From: Novosphingobium sp. Chol11
GTDB lineage: Bacteria > Pseudomonadota > Alphaproteobacteria > Sphingomonadales > Sphingomonadaceae
Direction: 5' to 3'
DNA length: 64,000 nt
NCBI RefSeq assembly: GCF_900218065.1
Contig: NZ_OBMU01000001.1
Location: 396,336 to 460,335 of the forward strand
A model generated the notes under the pieces. The model was not told where the DNA came from. It did no database searches and saw only the letters and a program-made list of their open reading frames with translations. The translations under genes were made by a program, and so were the position numbers. Every line of letters starts with the position of its first letter. Position 1 is the stretch's first letter. Positions 28,167 through 36,093 of this stretch are shown here, piece by piece.

Positions 28167-28583
28167 CTAACGGAATACCCATTGGCGATTGAGGCCGAAC
28201 ACCACGGCTGGCGTTACGAACAGCATGGCCGGGATGGGCGACCATTCCGGCCATTGCATTTGGGTGACGCACAGGAAGACCCAGAGAGCGTTCAGCGCAT
28301 AGCTCAGCAGTGACACGGCCACGAACTTGAAGCCGCGTGCGGCGTGGTTTCCATCGCTGCCCTGATCGCGGAAGGTGAAGAGGCTGTGCGTCACATAGCC
28401 GATCATCACCGCCGCGACATAGCCGGTGACATTGGCAAGCTGCGGGTGCCACCCGACTAGGGCGGCGAGCGTCCAGTAGATCACCGCCTGGCAGGCGGTG
28501 ATGAAGAGGCCGCTCAGCCCATAGCGCACGATCTGCCAGAACAGGGCCTGCCGCTCTGGCGTCAGGCGTGACAGCAATTTCAT
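28167..28583 (-). CDS. GtrA-family membrane protein
   Basis: 138 residues from ATG 28583. Four transmembrane helices: QIVRYGLSGLFITACQAVIYW, LANVTGYVAAVMIGYVTHSLF, FKFVAVSLLSYALNALWVF and IPAMLFVTPAVVFGLNRQWVF. GtrA-type proteins carry or flip undecaprenyl-linked sugars for surface glycan modification. It is divergent, with 45 bases between starts, from a large GT-C-like membrane protein, a common partner arrangement. Confidence 0.85.
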   Translation of the reverse strand: MKLLSRLTPERQALFWQIVRYGLSGLFITACQAVIYWTLAALVGWHPQLANVTGYVAAVMIGYVTHSLFTFRDQGSDGNHAARGFKFVAVSLLSYALNALWVFLCVTQMQWPEWSPIPAMLFVTPAVVFGLNRQWVFR

Positions 28584-28628
28584 GAAGGCCCCGTTGCGAT
28601 TTGATGCGAACGCTCTAATCCACCGGCC

Positions 28629-30530
28629 ATGAACTTGCAAAGCGGCTTCACCGTGCGGGAAAGAACCCGGCGCGCCCTGGTCTGGATATCTGCCTGGGCG
28701 CAGGTGCACTGGAAATGGCTGACCTTCCTGATGTGGGTCGCGGCCGTCAGCTGGCTGCTCTATTCGCGCTGGCCAGCCATCCACTGGCTGACGCTCAATG
28801 ATACCGACGACAATATGCGGTATTTGCAGGTCAAGGACTGGCTGGCGGGACAGGGCTGGTATGATCTGAGGCAATATCGTCTGGACCCGCCCGCCGGGTT
28901 CAACATCCACTGGTCCAGGCTGGTCGATCTGCCCCTCGCGGCGTTGATGCTGCTGTTCCGGGCGTTTCTGGAGCAGGGGCTGGCCGACCGGCTTGCCTGC
29001 GCCATCGCGCCGACGCTTCCCTTGTTGCCGCTCATGCTAGGACTGGGCTTCATCGCTCGTCGCCTGGCGGGAGGCAATGGCTGGATATTGGCGGTGCTGG
29101 CGCCGTTCGCAGCGCAGATGGGCATAGCCATGTTCCTGCCGATGCGGGTCGATCACCATGGCTGGCAACTGGCGCTGACGGTGCTGATGCTGGCGGGGCT
29201 TGTCGACCGCAACTGGCTGCGCGGCGGCGTCGTCGCGGGCGTGAGCAGCGCGCTTTCCATCACCATCGGCATGGAGATGATCGTCTATCTGGCGGCAGGC
29301 GGCGCGCTGATCGCGCTACGCTGGGTGTTCAAGGAAGGCGCGGCGAGGCGGATGCTGCCTTATGCGCTCAGCCTTGCCGGTTCGAATTCGGTGCTGTTCC
29401 TGCTCTTCGCCAGCTACGCGAACCGGCAGATGGTGTGTGACGCTATCTCGCCCATTTGGGTGGCGATATTCGGAGCCGTGGGCGCGGGGATGACGCTGCT
29501 GGCGGTGCTGCCGCTTCGAAGCTGGCAGGCGAGATTGGGCGCTGGCGTGGTGGTTGGCGCGGCCGTCGCCGCCTTTGCATGGCTCAACTGGCCGCAGTGC
29601 CTGACGGGCGCCTATCAGATTTCGCCGGAGCTGGAGCGGCTGTGGCTCGCCAATATTAGGGAGGCGAAGCCGATCACGGTTCAGGCGCGCAGCCTGATCG
29701 TGCCGCTCATGGCCATTCCGGTTGCGGGATTGTTCGGCCTGATCTGGGCGCTGTGGGAGTCGCGGCGTGATAGCGACCGGCTATGGGCCTGGGCCACCGT
29801 CGGGCTGATGATGTTGTTTTCAACCGCCCTGCTTTTCTGGCAGTTGCGGGCGGGGCCTGCCGCGCAGCTGCTCGCCATTCCGGCGGCGGCATGGGCGGCG
29901 CATCGTGTTCTTCAGATCATATTTTCCGGCAGGCCCGTTGCCCGCGCGTTCGGCATCGCCGGAGCCGCGCTGCTGGGCGTAGCCGCGTTCGCGACGCCGC
30001 TTTACCCGCAGATCAATCAATTATGGGCGGGCGTGACCGGCGAAAAGCCTAAGGTCCAGCGTCCGGCGGCGAAGAGCCGATTGCAGTCGATCAACAAGGC
30101 CAATGGGCGTTGCCGGTCGCTGCCAGCGCTGGAGGTGCTGAACCAGCTTCCGGCCGCCACCATATTCACTATGGTCGATCTGGGGCCGCGCCTGATCGCC
30201 ACGACGCATCACAGCGCCGTTGCAGGGCCCTATCACCGGAACGGAGCAGTGATCCTGGACCTGCATCATGCCTTCGATGGCACCGCAGAGGCATTCCGGC
30301 CGATCGCTGCGCGGCATCATGCCACCTATCTGCTGATCTGTCCTGGGTTTCCGGAAGGAACAGTCTACCAGTCCCGCAGCCCGCGCGGCTTCTATGCGGG
30401 GTTGATACGCGGCGAGGTTCCCGGTTGGCTCAAACCCGTGACGCTCAAGAGCGGCTTTGCCTTGCCCTACACCCTTTATCGCATCGATTACTCAACGGCG
30501 GGCAGCGAAAAAGTCGCGCAGCAGCGTTGA
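28629..30530 (+). CDS. Multi-spanning GT-C-like glycosyltransferase candidate
   Basis: 633 residues with about 10-12 membrane helices in the first 450 residues and a soluble C-terminal part (about 470-633). The first periplasmic loop contains LNDTDDNMRYLQVKDWLAGQGWYD and PPAGFNIHWSRLVDLP, an acidic loop like that of GT-C enzymes (STT3, ArnT class). It is divergent from a GtrA gene, supporting a role in adding a lipid-linked sugar to an envelope polymer or protein. No donor or acceptor can be assigned. Its 3' end overlaps the end of the converging tadA gene by 39 bases. Confidence 0.7.
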   Translation: MNLQSGFTVRERTRRALVWISAWAQVHWKWLTFLMWVAAVSWLLYSRWPAIHWLTLNDTDDNMRYLQVKDWLAGQGWYDLRQYRLDPPAGFNIHWSRLVDLPLAALMLLFRAFLEQGLADRLACAIAPTLPLLPLMLGLGFIARRLAGGNGWILAVLAPFAAQMGIAMFLPMRVDHHGWQLALTVLMLAGLVDRNWLRGGVVAGVSSALSITIGMEMIVYLAAGGALIALRWVFKEGAARRMLPYALSLAGSNSVLFLLFASYANRQMVCDAISPIWVAIFGAVGAGMTLLAVLPLRSWQARLGAGVVVGAAVAAFAWLNWPQCLTGAYQISPELERLWLANIREAKPITVQARSLIVPLMAIPVAGLFGLIWALWESRRDSDRLWAWATVGLMMLFSTALLFWQLRAGPAAQLLAIPAAAWAAHRVLQIIFSGRPVARAFGIAGAALLGVAAFATPLYPQINQLWAGVTGEKPKVQRPAAKSRLQSINKANGRCRSLPALEVLNQLPAATIFTMVDLGPRLIATTHHSAVAGPYHRNGAVILDLHHAFDGTAEAFRPIAARHHATYLLICPGFPEGTVYQSRSPRGFYAGLIRGEVPGWLKPVTLKSGFALPYTLYRIDYSTAGSEKVAQQR

Positions 30531-30950
30531 CGCCTCCGCTTCCCCGAGCCCGCCATAAACTTCGGGGCGGTGGAGGCATTGGGGTTGGGTGAAAAGCCTT
30601 GGGCCCTGTTCGATCGCGCCGCCTTTGGGGTCTGCAGCGCCATAATAGAGGCGGGCGATGCGCGCGTGGGATATCGCCCCCGCGCACATCGGGCAGGGTT
30701 CGAGCGTTACCCAAAGGTCGCAGCCGGTTAGGCGGAAATCGCCCAGCCGCTCCGCCGCGGCGCGAAGGGCAACTATTTCGGCATGGGCCGTGGGATCACG
30801 GTCGCGGCGGTTGCGGTTTTCCCCTTCGCCAAGGATATGCCCGTCGAGCGTGACGACCGCGCCGATCGGCACTTCGCCCGCCAACTCCGCAGCGCGCGCC
30901 AGTTCAAGCGCGCGGCGCATCGTTACGGGAAGGGGGAAGGGCGGTGCCAT
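30492..30950 (-). CDS. tadA: tRNA-specific adenosine deaminase
   Basis: 152 residues from ATG 30950, which has AAGGA 7 bases upstream (a GTG lies two codons earlier). The zinc deaminase motif is complete: AHAEIVAL (His plus catalytic Glu) and TLEPCPMCAGAI with both Cys ligands. TadA makes inosine at the wobble base of tRNA-Arg(ACG) and is normally essential. The last 39 bases run into the end of the opposite GT-C-like gene, so the transcripts overlap tail to tail. Confidence 0.96.
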   Translation of the reverse strand: MAPPFPLPVTMRRALELARAAELAGEVPIGAVVTLDGHILGEGENRNRRDRDPTAHAEIVALRAAAERLGDFRLTGCDLWVTLEPCPMCAGAISHARIARLYYGAADPKGGAIEQGPRLFTQPQCLHRPEVYGGLGEAEASTLLRDFFAARR

Positions 30951-30990
30951 CGGCACGTCCTTACAGCATCCTCGTCCGTTCGAGAAATGG

Positions 30991-31212
30991 TCAGGGCTTC
31001 TTTACGTCCACTGTCGGCACCTCGACCGTTTCATTGCGCGTGCCCACTTCGACCTTGGCAACATCGGCCTGGAATTTGGGGAGCTGACCGCCCTCGACGG
31101 CGATCCTGGGCAGGCTGCCTTCCTGGGTCTTTTGCAGATCGACAAAGCCGGTCGCGATGCCGGCGGCCAGCACCAGCAGAACAATCAGCAACAAGCCACC
31201 AATGAGTCGCAT
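30991..31212 (-). CDS. Small single-span membrane protein
   Basis: 73 residues. One N-terminal hydrophobic helix (RLIGGLLLIVLLVLAAGIATGF) is followed by an acidic soluble tail (QKTQEGSLPRIAVEGGQLPKFQADVAKVEVGTRNETVEVPTVDVKKP). It has an excellent SD, AAGGAGGG, before ATG 31212. The pattern is common in sphingomonads; its function is unknown. It is divergent from rpmB and 40 bases upstream of tadA on the same strand. Confidence 0.75.
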   Translation of the reverse strand: MRLIGGLLLIVLLVLAAGIATGFVDLQKTQEGSLPRIAVEGGQLPKFQADVAKVEVGTRNETVEVPTVDVKKP

Positions 31213-31368
31213 TGCGCCCTCCTTTCGTCTATCGGCTGCAAACGTCCGAGTGGCGGAAAGGGTTGCGCAAGCGGTCCGATCTCACCGGCTTGGCGGGTTG
31301 ACGGCCATCCGGAATCCCGCTACTGGCGCCGCTTTCCGAACGAACATGAACTACAAGGTTGATTGACT

Positions 31369-31662
31369 ATGTCGCGCATTTGCGAGCTGACCGGCAAGGG
31401 CCGCCAGGTGGGTCACAATGTTTCCCACGCCAATAACAAGACCAAGCGCGTGTTCCTGCCCAACCTGCAGAATGTGTCGCTGATTTCCGAAACGCTGGAA
31501 ACCACCGTCAAGCTGCGCGTGTCGACCCATGGTCTGCGTTCGGTCGAACATAATGGCGGCCTGGACAACTGGCTGCTGAAGACCAGCGATGAAAAGCTGT
31601 CGCTGAAGGCGCGCCGCCTGAAGCGCGACATCGTCAAGAAGCAGGCTGCCGCAGCCGCCTGA
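31369..31662 (+). CDS. rpmB: 50S ribosomal protein L28
   Basis: 97 residues starting [27 protein letters not shown], the classic L28 N-terminus, then [43 protein letters not shown]. No CxxC zinc pair is seen, so this is the zinc-independent form. The start is placed at ATG 31369 rather than the TTG two codons earlier. Its own terminator is at 31690-31717. It is a lone gene, as in many alphaproteobacteria. Confidence 0.98.
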   Translation: MSRICELTGKGRQVGHNVSHANNKTKRVFLPNLQNVSLISETLETTVKLRVSTHGLRSVEHNGGLDNWLLKTSDEKLSLKARRLKRDIVKKQAAAAA

Positions 31663-31689
31663 TTCGGTTCGATTCGTTTCGGCTTTAAG

Positions 31690-31717
31690 AAGCGGCCTGG
31701 CAACGGGCCGCTTTTTT
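31690..31717 (+). terminator. Intrinsic terminator of rpmB
   Basis: AAGCGGCC (31690-31697), an 8-base loop, GGCCGCTT (31706-31713) and a run of T to 31717. It lies 28 bases after the rpmB stop. Confidence 0.85.
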
Positions 31718-31791
31718 GCGTCCACAAGGAATGAGCGAGGTGTCGTTCGATTTTGGGGCGTCGTATTTCAGTCGGCATAGTCTCGAAAGTC

Positions 31792-31890
31792 GTTCGCCCT
31801 GCGCTTGTCGAAGGGTTCTACTGTTCTCCAGAAAGAAAAAGCCCCTTCGACGGGCTCAAGGCAGGCTTCGACAAGCTCAGCCCGAACGGG
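31792..31890. repeat. Palindromic intergenic repeat, family C copy 1
   Basis: GTTCGCCCTGCGCTTGTCGAAGGG followed about 25 bases later by CCCCTTCGACGGGCTCAAGG and CTTCGACAAGCTCAGCCCGAACGG. The parts are inverted copies of the sphingomonad CCCTTCGACAGGCTCAGGGC repeat, which also occurs at 57972-57999. They lie between rpmB and the end of the phytase-like gene. Confidence 0.8.
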
Positions 31891-31922
31891 TGTAGCGGGC
31901 GGAGCAAAGCTACGCTTACTGC

Positions 31923-32924
31923 TCACGAAGAGCCGGGCGCTCCACGCAGGGCGAATTTCAGGAGCAAGGTGCGCTGGAAGAATTCGTGATTATCGTCTGA
32001 CGCAATCCAGACGATCGTTTGTCCGTGCTCCCGCGTTATCGCCAGTCCTTCAAAATTGTCCGCCAACAGCGGCGGCGCGAGCCGGGCCAGGGTGCGAGCG
32101 ATCAGCCGGTCGCCCGGCTTTGGGCGGTCGGGCAGCTCGATCAGGGCGAGCGTCGCCGTGAACAGGTCGCGCAATGTGACGCGGCGGTTCAAAACCAGAA
32201 TGTGACGATCATCGAGAGCGACGGCATCCGTGGGGCGATAGCCGCGCGGGGCGACGTAGCGGAGGCGTGTGGGCGATGGGGTGCTCTCTTCGGCCGGGTC
32301 GGCAGCAAAAAGCAGGCTGTCATGGCTGCCATCCGCCATCATCCCCATTTCCGCGATCACAAGGAAGCGGCCGTCCGGAAGACGCGCCATGGATTCGATC
32401 GACCCTGTTTCGGGCCATGCTTCGATTTCAGGCCAAGTGCGACACGCCTCCACCCGCGAAAATCCCGGTGCATAGCGGCAGATGCGCTGGAGCATCTCGA
32501 AGCCGACCCAATATCTGTTGGTGACAGCGTCGTGGGCGATCGCCTCTGAATCCCATGCCCACCAAGGCTGGTCCTTATCCTGCGGGCGGACAGGCAGCGG
32601 CGCGATGAAAGAATGTCTGTTTTTGGGATTGGGCGTGAGAGCGAAACCCATGAGCGTGCCGGAATCGCTGAGCGCCAGCACCTGATCCTGTTCGTCGACT
32701 AGGAGCGAGGATATGCCGCCGAAGCCATGATGCGGGCTGCTCAGCTGCCAGCCTCCCAGATAGTCGAGCGCCCCTGCGCTCCTGTCCGCGGGATCTGCCG
32801 AGTTCAGGGACAGGGGACGGACCGTGACGAGCAGCGGGCCCGCTTTGAGCAGTTCAGGCTTGTTCTTGTGGGGCGCTGGCAAAAGCAGGATCGCGAGCAA
32901 CAGGACGATCAGGATACGGCGCAT
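31923..32924 (-). CDS. Exported phytase-like esterase-domain protein
   Basis: 333 residues from ATG 32924 (MRRILIVLLLAILLLPAPHKNK, a hydrophobic signal segment). The mature protein is a beta-propeller-like family member (esterase-like activity of phytase): GALDYLGGWQLSSPHHGFGGISSLLVDEQDQVLALSDSGTLM, WDSEAIAHDA, SIESMARLPDGRFLVIAEM, PTDAVALDDRHILVLNRR and NFEGLAITREHGQTIVWIASDDN. These are repeating blade motifs with Asp/Glu residues for metal or phosphate. Despite the family name, activity on phytate is not established for most members. Single gene. Confidence 0.78.
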   Translation of the reverse strand: MRRILIVLLLAILLLPAPHKNKPELLKAGPLLVTVRPLSLNSADPADRSAGALDYLGGWQLSSPHHGFGGISSLLVDEQDQVLALSDSGTLMGFALTPNPKNRHSFIAPLPVRPQDKDQPWWAWDSEAIAHDAVTNRYWVGFEMLQRICRYAPGFSRVEACRTWPEIEAWPETGSIESMARLPDGRFLVIAEMGMMADGSHDSLLFAADPAEESTPSPTRLRYVAPRGYRPTDAVALDDRHILVLNRRVTLRDLFTATLALIELPDRPKPGDRLIARTLARLAPPLLADNFEGLAITREHGQTIVWIASDDNHEFFQRTLLLKFALRGAPGSS

Positions 32925-33187
32925 CGCCTCGCCATAGGCAATCCATCGCACTCCACCAACGGCTGATTGCTCCCCTTGGCGACAGCCGAGCGCTTTTGGT
33001 GTAAGGTCGCCGGTCGGGACCAAGGCTTGGTGAGCCCGCATCACAGTGGAAGCGGATATTTTTTCTGAACGGCGGCTGACACGCCCATTCAGGCTTGGCT
33101 CAATGCGAATCGGTCAAAAGGGGTGCAATCGAAGGTGCGGCGTCAAAGGCTCACCGGGTCGAGAGCAAGATTATTGAGGAGCACGCC
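32925..33187. other. Divergent intergenic region with promoters only
   Basis: 263 bases between two divergent genes. No RNA gene, repeat or operator was recognised. GAGGAGCACGCC lies before the glycine-zipper gene start at 33188. Confidence 0.4.
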
Positions 33188-33613
33188 ATGAAGACCAAGT
33201 TTCTGATCAATATGGGGGCGGCGCTGGCAATGGGCGCTGCTTCCTTCGCCGTCACTGCAGCGCCTGCGCAGGCGCGGGATGGCTGGGGCCGTTACGAGCG
33301 CGGCGACTATTATCGTGGCGACCGGGGCTATCGCGGCTACCGTGGCGATTATTATCGCGGTGACTCTTATCGCGGCTACCGGGGTGACCGCTACTACCGC
33401 AACAATTATTACCGGGGCTATCGCGGCGGCTATCGCTGTCGGGATAATGGCACGGGCGGCACGATCATAGGTGCGATCGCCGGTGGCCTGCTGGGTAATG
33501 AGATTGGCAAGGGCAGTGGCCGCTATGGCCGCCGCGGCGATGGCACCACCGGTGCGATCGTGGGTGCGGGCGTAGGTGCGCTGGCTGGCCGGGCTATCGA
33601 TCGCGACTGCTGA
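33188..33613 (+). CDS. Exported glycine-zipper 2TM protein with YRGD repeats
   Basis: 141 residues from ATG 33188. Signal peptide (about 1-30, ending APAQA). Residues about 35-82 are a low-complexity tract of Tyr, Arg, Gly and Asp in units like YRGDRGYRGYRGDYYRGD. The C-terminal half has two glycine-zipper hydrophobic segments (GGTIIGAIAGGLLGNEIGKG and TTGAIVGAGVGALAGRAI) typical of 17-kDa surface-antigen or YMGG/2TM outer-membrane proteins. It ends in a Cys and has another at CRDNG, so it might crosslink. Its strong terminator is at 33639-33666. The role is probably envelope structure; the repeat function is unknown. Confidence 0.82.
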   Translation: MKTKFLINMGAALAMGAASFAVTAAPAQARDGWGRYERGDYYRGDRGYRGYRGDYYRGDSYRGYRGDRYYRNNYYRGYRGGYRCRDNGTGGTIIGAIAGGLLGNEIGKGSGRYGRRGDGTTGAIVGAGVGALAGRAIDRDC

Positions 33614-33638
33614 TCAGCCACTTACCGTTGAACAAGGA

Positions 33639-33666
33639 GGGCTGCCCTGAAAAGGGTGGCCCTTTT
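33639..33666 (+). terminator. Intrinsic terminator after the glycine-zipper gene
   Basis: GGGCTGCCCT, GAAA loop, AGGGTGGCCC (two G-U pairs), then TTTT. A 10-bp stem with a GNRA tetraloop. Confidence 0.8.
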
Positions 33667-33686
33667 CATGTCGTGTAGGCCGCACA

Positions 33687-33720
33687 AAAGAAAAGGGCCG
33701 CTCCGTTGCCGGGCGGCCCT
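33687..33720 (-). terminator. Intrinsic terminator after the Ala/Asn-repeat lipoprotein
   Basis: On the minus strand: AGGGCCGC, a 10-base partly paired loop, GCGGCCCT, TTTCTTTT. It lies 27 bases after the converging lipoprotein stop. Confidence 0.75.
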
Positions 33721-33746
33721 GTTTCCGAAAATCCCGAGGAGGGAAA

Positions 33747-33974
33747 TTACATCGCGTTCGAAGCAGCGTTTTCAGCAGTGTTGCTGACGTTCGAAGCAGC
33801 ATTGGCAGCGTTCGAAGCAGCGTTTTCGGCAGCGTTCATGGCGTTGTCAGCAGCATTCGAAGCGTTCTCAGCAGCGTTGGCCGAAGCGTTGGCGGCGTTT
33901 TCTTCGCCCTTCGAGCAAGCGGCGAGGCCGAGCGATGCGGCGAGAACGAGCGAAAGAGCAATCGACTTGGACAT
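33747..33974 (-). CDS. Small lipoprotein with Ala/Asn/Glu repeats
   Basis: 75 residues from ATG 33974 (SD GAGAGGGG). N-terminal lipoprotein signal MSKSIALSLVLAASLGLAACSKG with lipobox LAAC. The rest (about 24-75) is almost only A, N, E, S, D, M and V, in units such as NAAENASNAA, a periodic pattern that would form an amphipathic helix or coiled coil like the Lpp type. The DNA repeats GCAGCGTTCGAAGCAGC-like units. Short Ala/Asn-rich lipoproteins are frequent in sphingomonads with no known function. It has a terminator downstream. Confidence 0.72.
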   Translation of the reverse strand: MSKSIALSLVLAASLGLAACSKGEENAANASANAAENASNAADNAMNAAENAASNAANAASNVSNTAENAASNAM

Positions 33975-34159
33975 GGGCAAACCCCTCTCAGAGATAAAAA
34001 CGGTGCAGACCACTCTCGGAGAAAAGTTCACCCCCCTTTGCGCCTGCGGGGCCGATTCGTAATGCGTTGAACGACTCAAGGCAATCCCCATCGTGCGACT
34101 CGCGCATTTGCGGGGGTTGAACCGGCGATCGGCCCCGATCTTGCGTACGGCCATTGACG

Positions 34160-34181
34160 CATATAAAGATTTCTTTATATG
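34160..34181 (+). promoter_or_regulatory. Perfect palindromic operator before the SahR-type gene
   Basis: CATATAAAGA, TT, TCTTTATATG: two perfect 10-base half-sites around a two-base spacer, 8 bases before the regulator ATG at 34190. It is AT-rich within GC-rich DNA. It is a likely autoregulatory site of the ArsR-methyltransferase protein and would control the whole met operon. Confidence 0.75.
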
Positions 34182-34189
34182 GTGGTGTC

Positions 34190-35161
34190 ATGAGCGCCGC
34201 ACTCGACATCTTTCGCGCCCTAGGCGACCCGACGCGGCTGCGCATCATCTATCTGTTGCGCGCGATGGAACTTGCTGTGGGCGAGATCGCCCAAGTTGTG
34301 GGCCAAAGCCAGCCGCGCGTCTCCCGCCATGTCCGCATTCTAGCTGAAGCGGGCTTGGTCGAGCGGCGCAAGGAAGGCAATTGGGTGTTTCTGCGATTGG
34401 TGAGGGGCGAGGCGATAGCGCCATTCCTGGCGCTGTTCGATCAGCTGATACCGTCGGAAAGCGAGGAGCTATGGCAAAAGGCCGACCTTGCCCGGCTGGC
34501 AGCTGTCCGCGCCGACAGGTCGCGCGCGGCGGAAAGCTATTTTGCTGAACATGCCGAGGAATGGGACGCGATCCGATCGCTTCACGTGCCGGATGTGGAT
34601 GTCGAAGCTGTGATGACGGCGTTGCTCGGACCCGAAACGATCGGCCATCTGCTCGACATCGGCACCGGCACTGGCCGGATGATAGAGCTGTTCGGGCGTT
34701 CGGCCGATCAGGTGACGGCGCTGGATCGCAGCCCCGACATGCTGCGGCTGGCACGGGCCAAGCTGCCGGAAGATGCAGGCGATAAATATGCGCTGGTTCT
34801 GGGCGACTTCACGGCCTTGCCTTTGGAGCCGGGCAGCGTGGACACGGTGGTCCTGCACCAGGTTCTGCACTATGCGCAGGCGCCTGAAGCGGTGATCGCG
34901 GAGGCCGCGCGCGTCACGACGGGCGGCGGGCGTGTGCTGATCGCCGATTTCGCGGCGCATGAACGGGAAGAGCTTCGGCTGCGCGACCAGCATGCGCGGC
35001 TTGGCTTTTCCGATGAGCAGATCGAAAGCTGGTTTGCGGACGCGGGCCTGGAACTGGAACGGGTGGAAGTGCTGCCCAGCCAGGAATTGACGGTAGTATT
35101 ATGGCTGGGCCGCCGCAGGGGCGCGCGTATCCTGCCCATCGAAGGACGACTTTCCCTATGA
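34190..35161 (+). CDS. ArsR-family regulator fused to SAM-methyltransferase domain (SahR type)
   Basis: About 323 residues from ATG 34190; the frame is open 12 codons further up, but that would run through the operator. N-terminal ArsR winged helix (about 1-95: IFRALGDPTRLRIIYLLRAMELAVGEIAQVVGQSQPRVSRHVRILAEAGLVERRKEG) without the Cys metal sites. The C-terminal class I methyltransferase domain (about 130-315) has LLDIGTGTGRMIELF, VTALDRSPDML and VVLHQVLHYAQAP. This fusion in front of metF-metH is the layout of SahR, which senses S-adenosylhomocysteine to control the methionine cycle. Its stop overlaps the metF ATG (35158-35161). Confidence 0.88.
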   Translation: MSAALDIFRALGDPTRLRIIYLLRAMELAVGEIAQVVGQSQPRVSRHVRILAEAGLVERRKEGNWVFLRLVRGEAIAPFLALFDQLIPSESEELWQKADLARLAAVRADRSRAAESYFAEHAEEWDAIRSLHVPDVDVEAVMTALLGPETIGHLLDIGTGTGRMIELFGRSADQVTALDRSPDMLRLARAKLPEDAGDKYALVLGDFTALPLEPGSVDTVVLHQVLHYAQAPEAVIAEAARVTTGGGRVLIADFAAHEREELRLRDQHARLGFSDEQIESWFADAGLELERVEVLPSQELTVVLWLGRRRGARILPIEGRLSL

Positions 35162-36093
35162 CCCTAAGCATCCCCTCCAGCGAAGAGGCCGCGCGGGCTT
35201 GGCAAGCGCCGCTCTATGCGGATCTGGCAGGCGATCTGAATGTGAGCTTCGAATTCTTCCCGCCCAAGACGGAGAAGATGGAAGAGCAGCTTTGGTCGGC
35301 GATCGAGACGCTGACGCCGCTGGCGCCCAAGTTCGTGTCGGTGACCTATGGAGCGGGTGGCTCGACGCGGGAGCGGACGCATAACACGGTGGCGCGGATC
35401 GCAAAGGAAACGCCGCTGTCAGCAGCTGCGCATCTCACCTGCGTGGCGGCGAGCAAGGCCGAGATCGACGAGGTGGCCGACGCCTATTGGGACGCGGGCG
35501 TTCGGCATATCGTCGCGCTGCGTGGCGACCCGCCGGAAGCGGGCACGAAGTTCATGCCTCATCCGCAAGGATATCAGGGCGCGGCCGAGCTGGTCGAAGG
35601 CCTGCGCAAGCGCCATCCGTTCGAGATTTCGGTCGCGGCCTATCCCGAAACGCACCCCGATGCGTCGTGCGCGCAGAGCGACATCGATAATCTGAAGCGC
35701 AAGCTGGATGCGGGCGCAACGCGGGCGATCACGCAATTCTTCTTTGAACCGGAAACCTTCTTCCGGTTCCGCGATACGGCTTCAGCGGCTGGGATTACGG
35801 CAGACATCATCCCGGGCATCATGCCGGTGAGCAACTTCGCTGCGGTCCAGCGCATGTCGGCGATGTGCAATACCGATGTGCCGGGCTGGATGGGCAAGCT
35901 GTTCGAAGGGCTGGACGACCTGCCCGCCGCGCGGCAGCTGGTGTCTGCCACCCTGGCTGCGGAATTGTGCCGCAAGCTTTATGCGGGCGGGGTGCGTGAC
36001 TTTCATTTCTATACGCTCAACCGGGCGGAGCTGAGCTATGCGATATGTCATCTGCTTGGTTTGCGGCCTGCGAACACGGAGAAGACGGCATGA
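35158..36093 (+). CDS. metF: Methylenetetrahydrofolate reductase
   Basis: 311 residues from ATG 35158, overlapping the regulator stop. The TIM-barrel flavoprotein is shown by LNVSFEFFPPKTEKMEEQLW (catalytic Glu), KFVSVTYGAGGSTRERT, VAALRGDPP-like text (IVALRGDPPEAG) and FEISVAAYPETHPDA. It makes 5-methyl-THF for methionine synthase, encoded by the next two genes. ATGA overlap (36090-36093) with metH1. One transcript with the SahR-type regulator is expected. Confidence 0.96.
   Translation: MTLSIPSSEEAARAWQAPLYADLAGDLNVSFEFFPPKTEKMEEQLWSAIETLTPLAPKFVSVTYGAGGSTRERTHNTVARIAKETPLSAAAHLTCVAASKAEIDEVADAYWDAGVRHIVALRGDPPEAGTKFMPHPQGYQGAAELVEGLRKRHPFEISVAAYPETHPDASCAQSDIDNLKRKLDAGATRAITQFFFEPETFFRFRDTASAAGITADIIPGIMPVSNFAAVQRMSAMCNTDVPGWMGKLFEGLDDLPAARQLVSATLAAELCRKLYAGGVRDFHFYTLNRAELSYAICHLLGLRPANTEKTA

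Noticed and set aside
33280-33440. Tandem repeat that could be read as a CRISPR or satellite array
   Set aside because: The repeats are in frame within a signal-peptide protein and code for YRGD units; there are no spacers of constant length and no cas genes.
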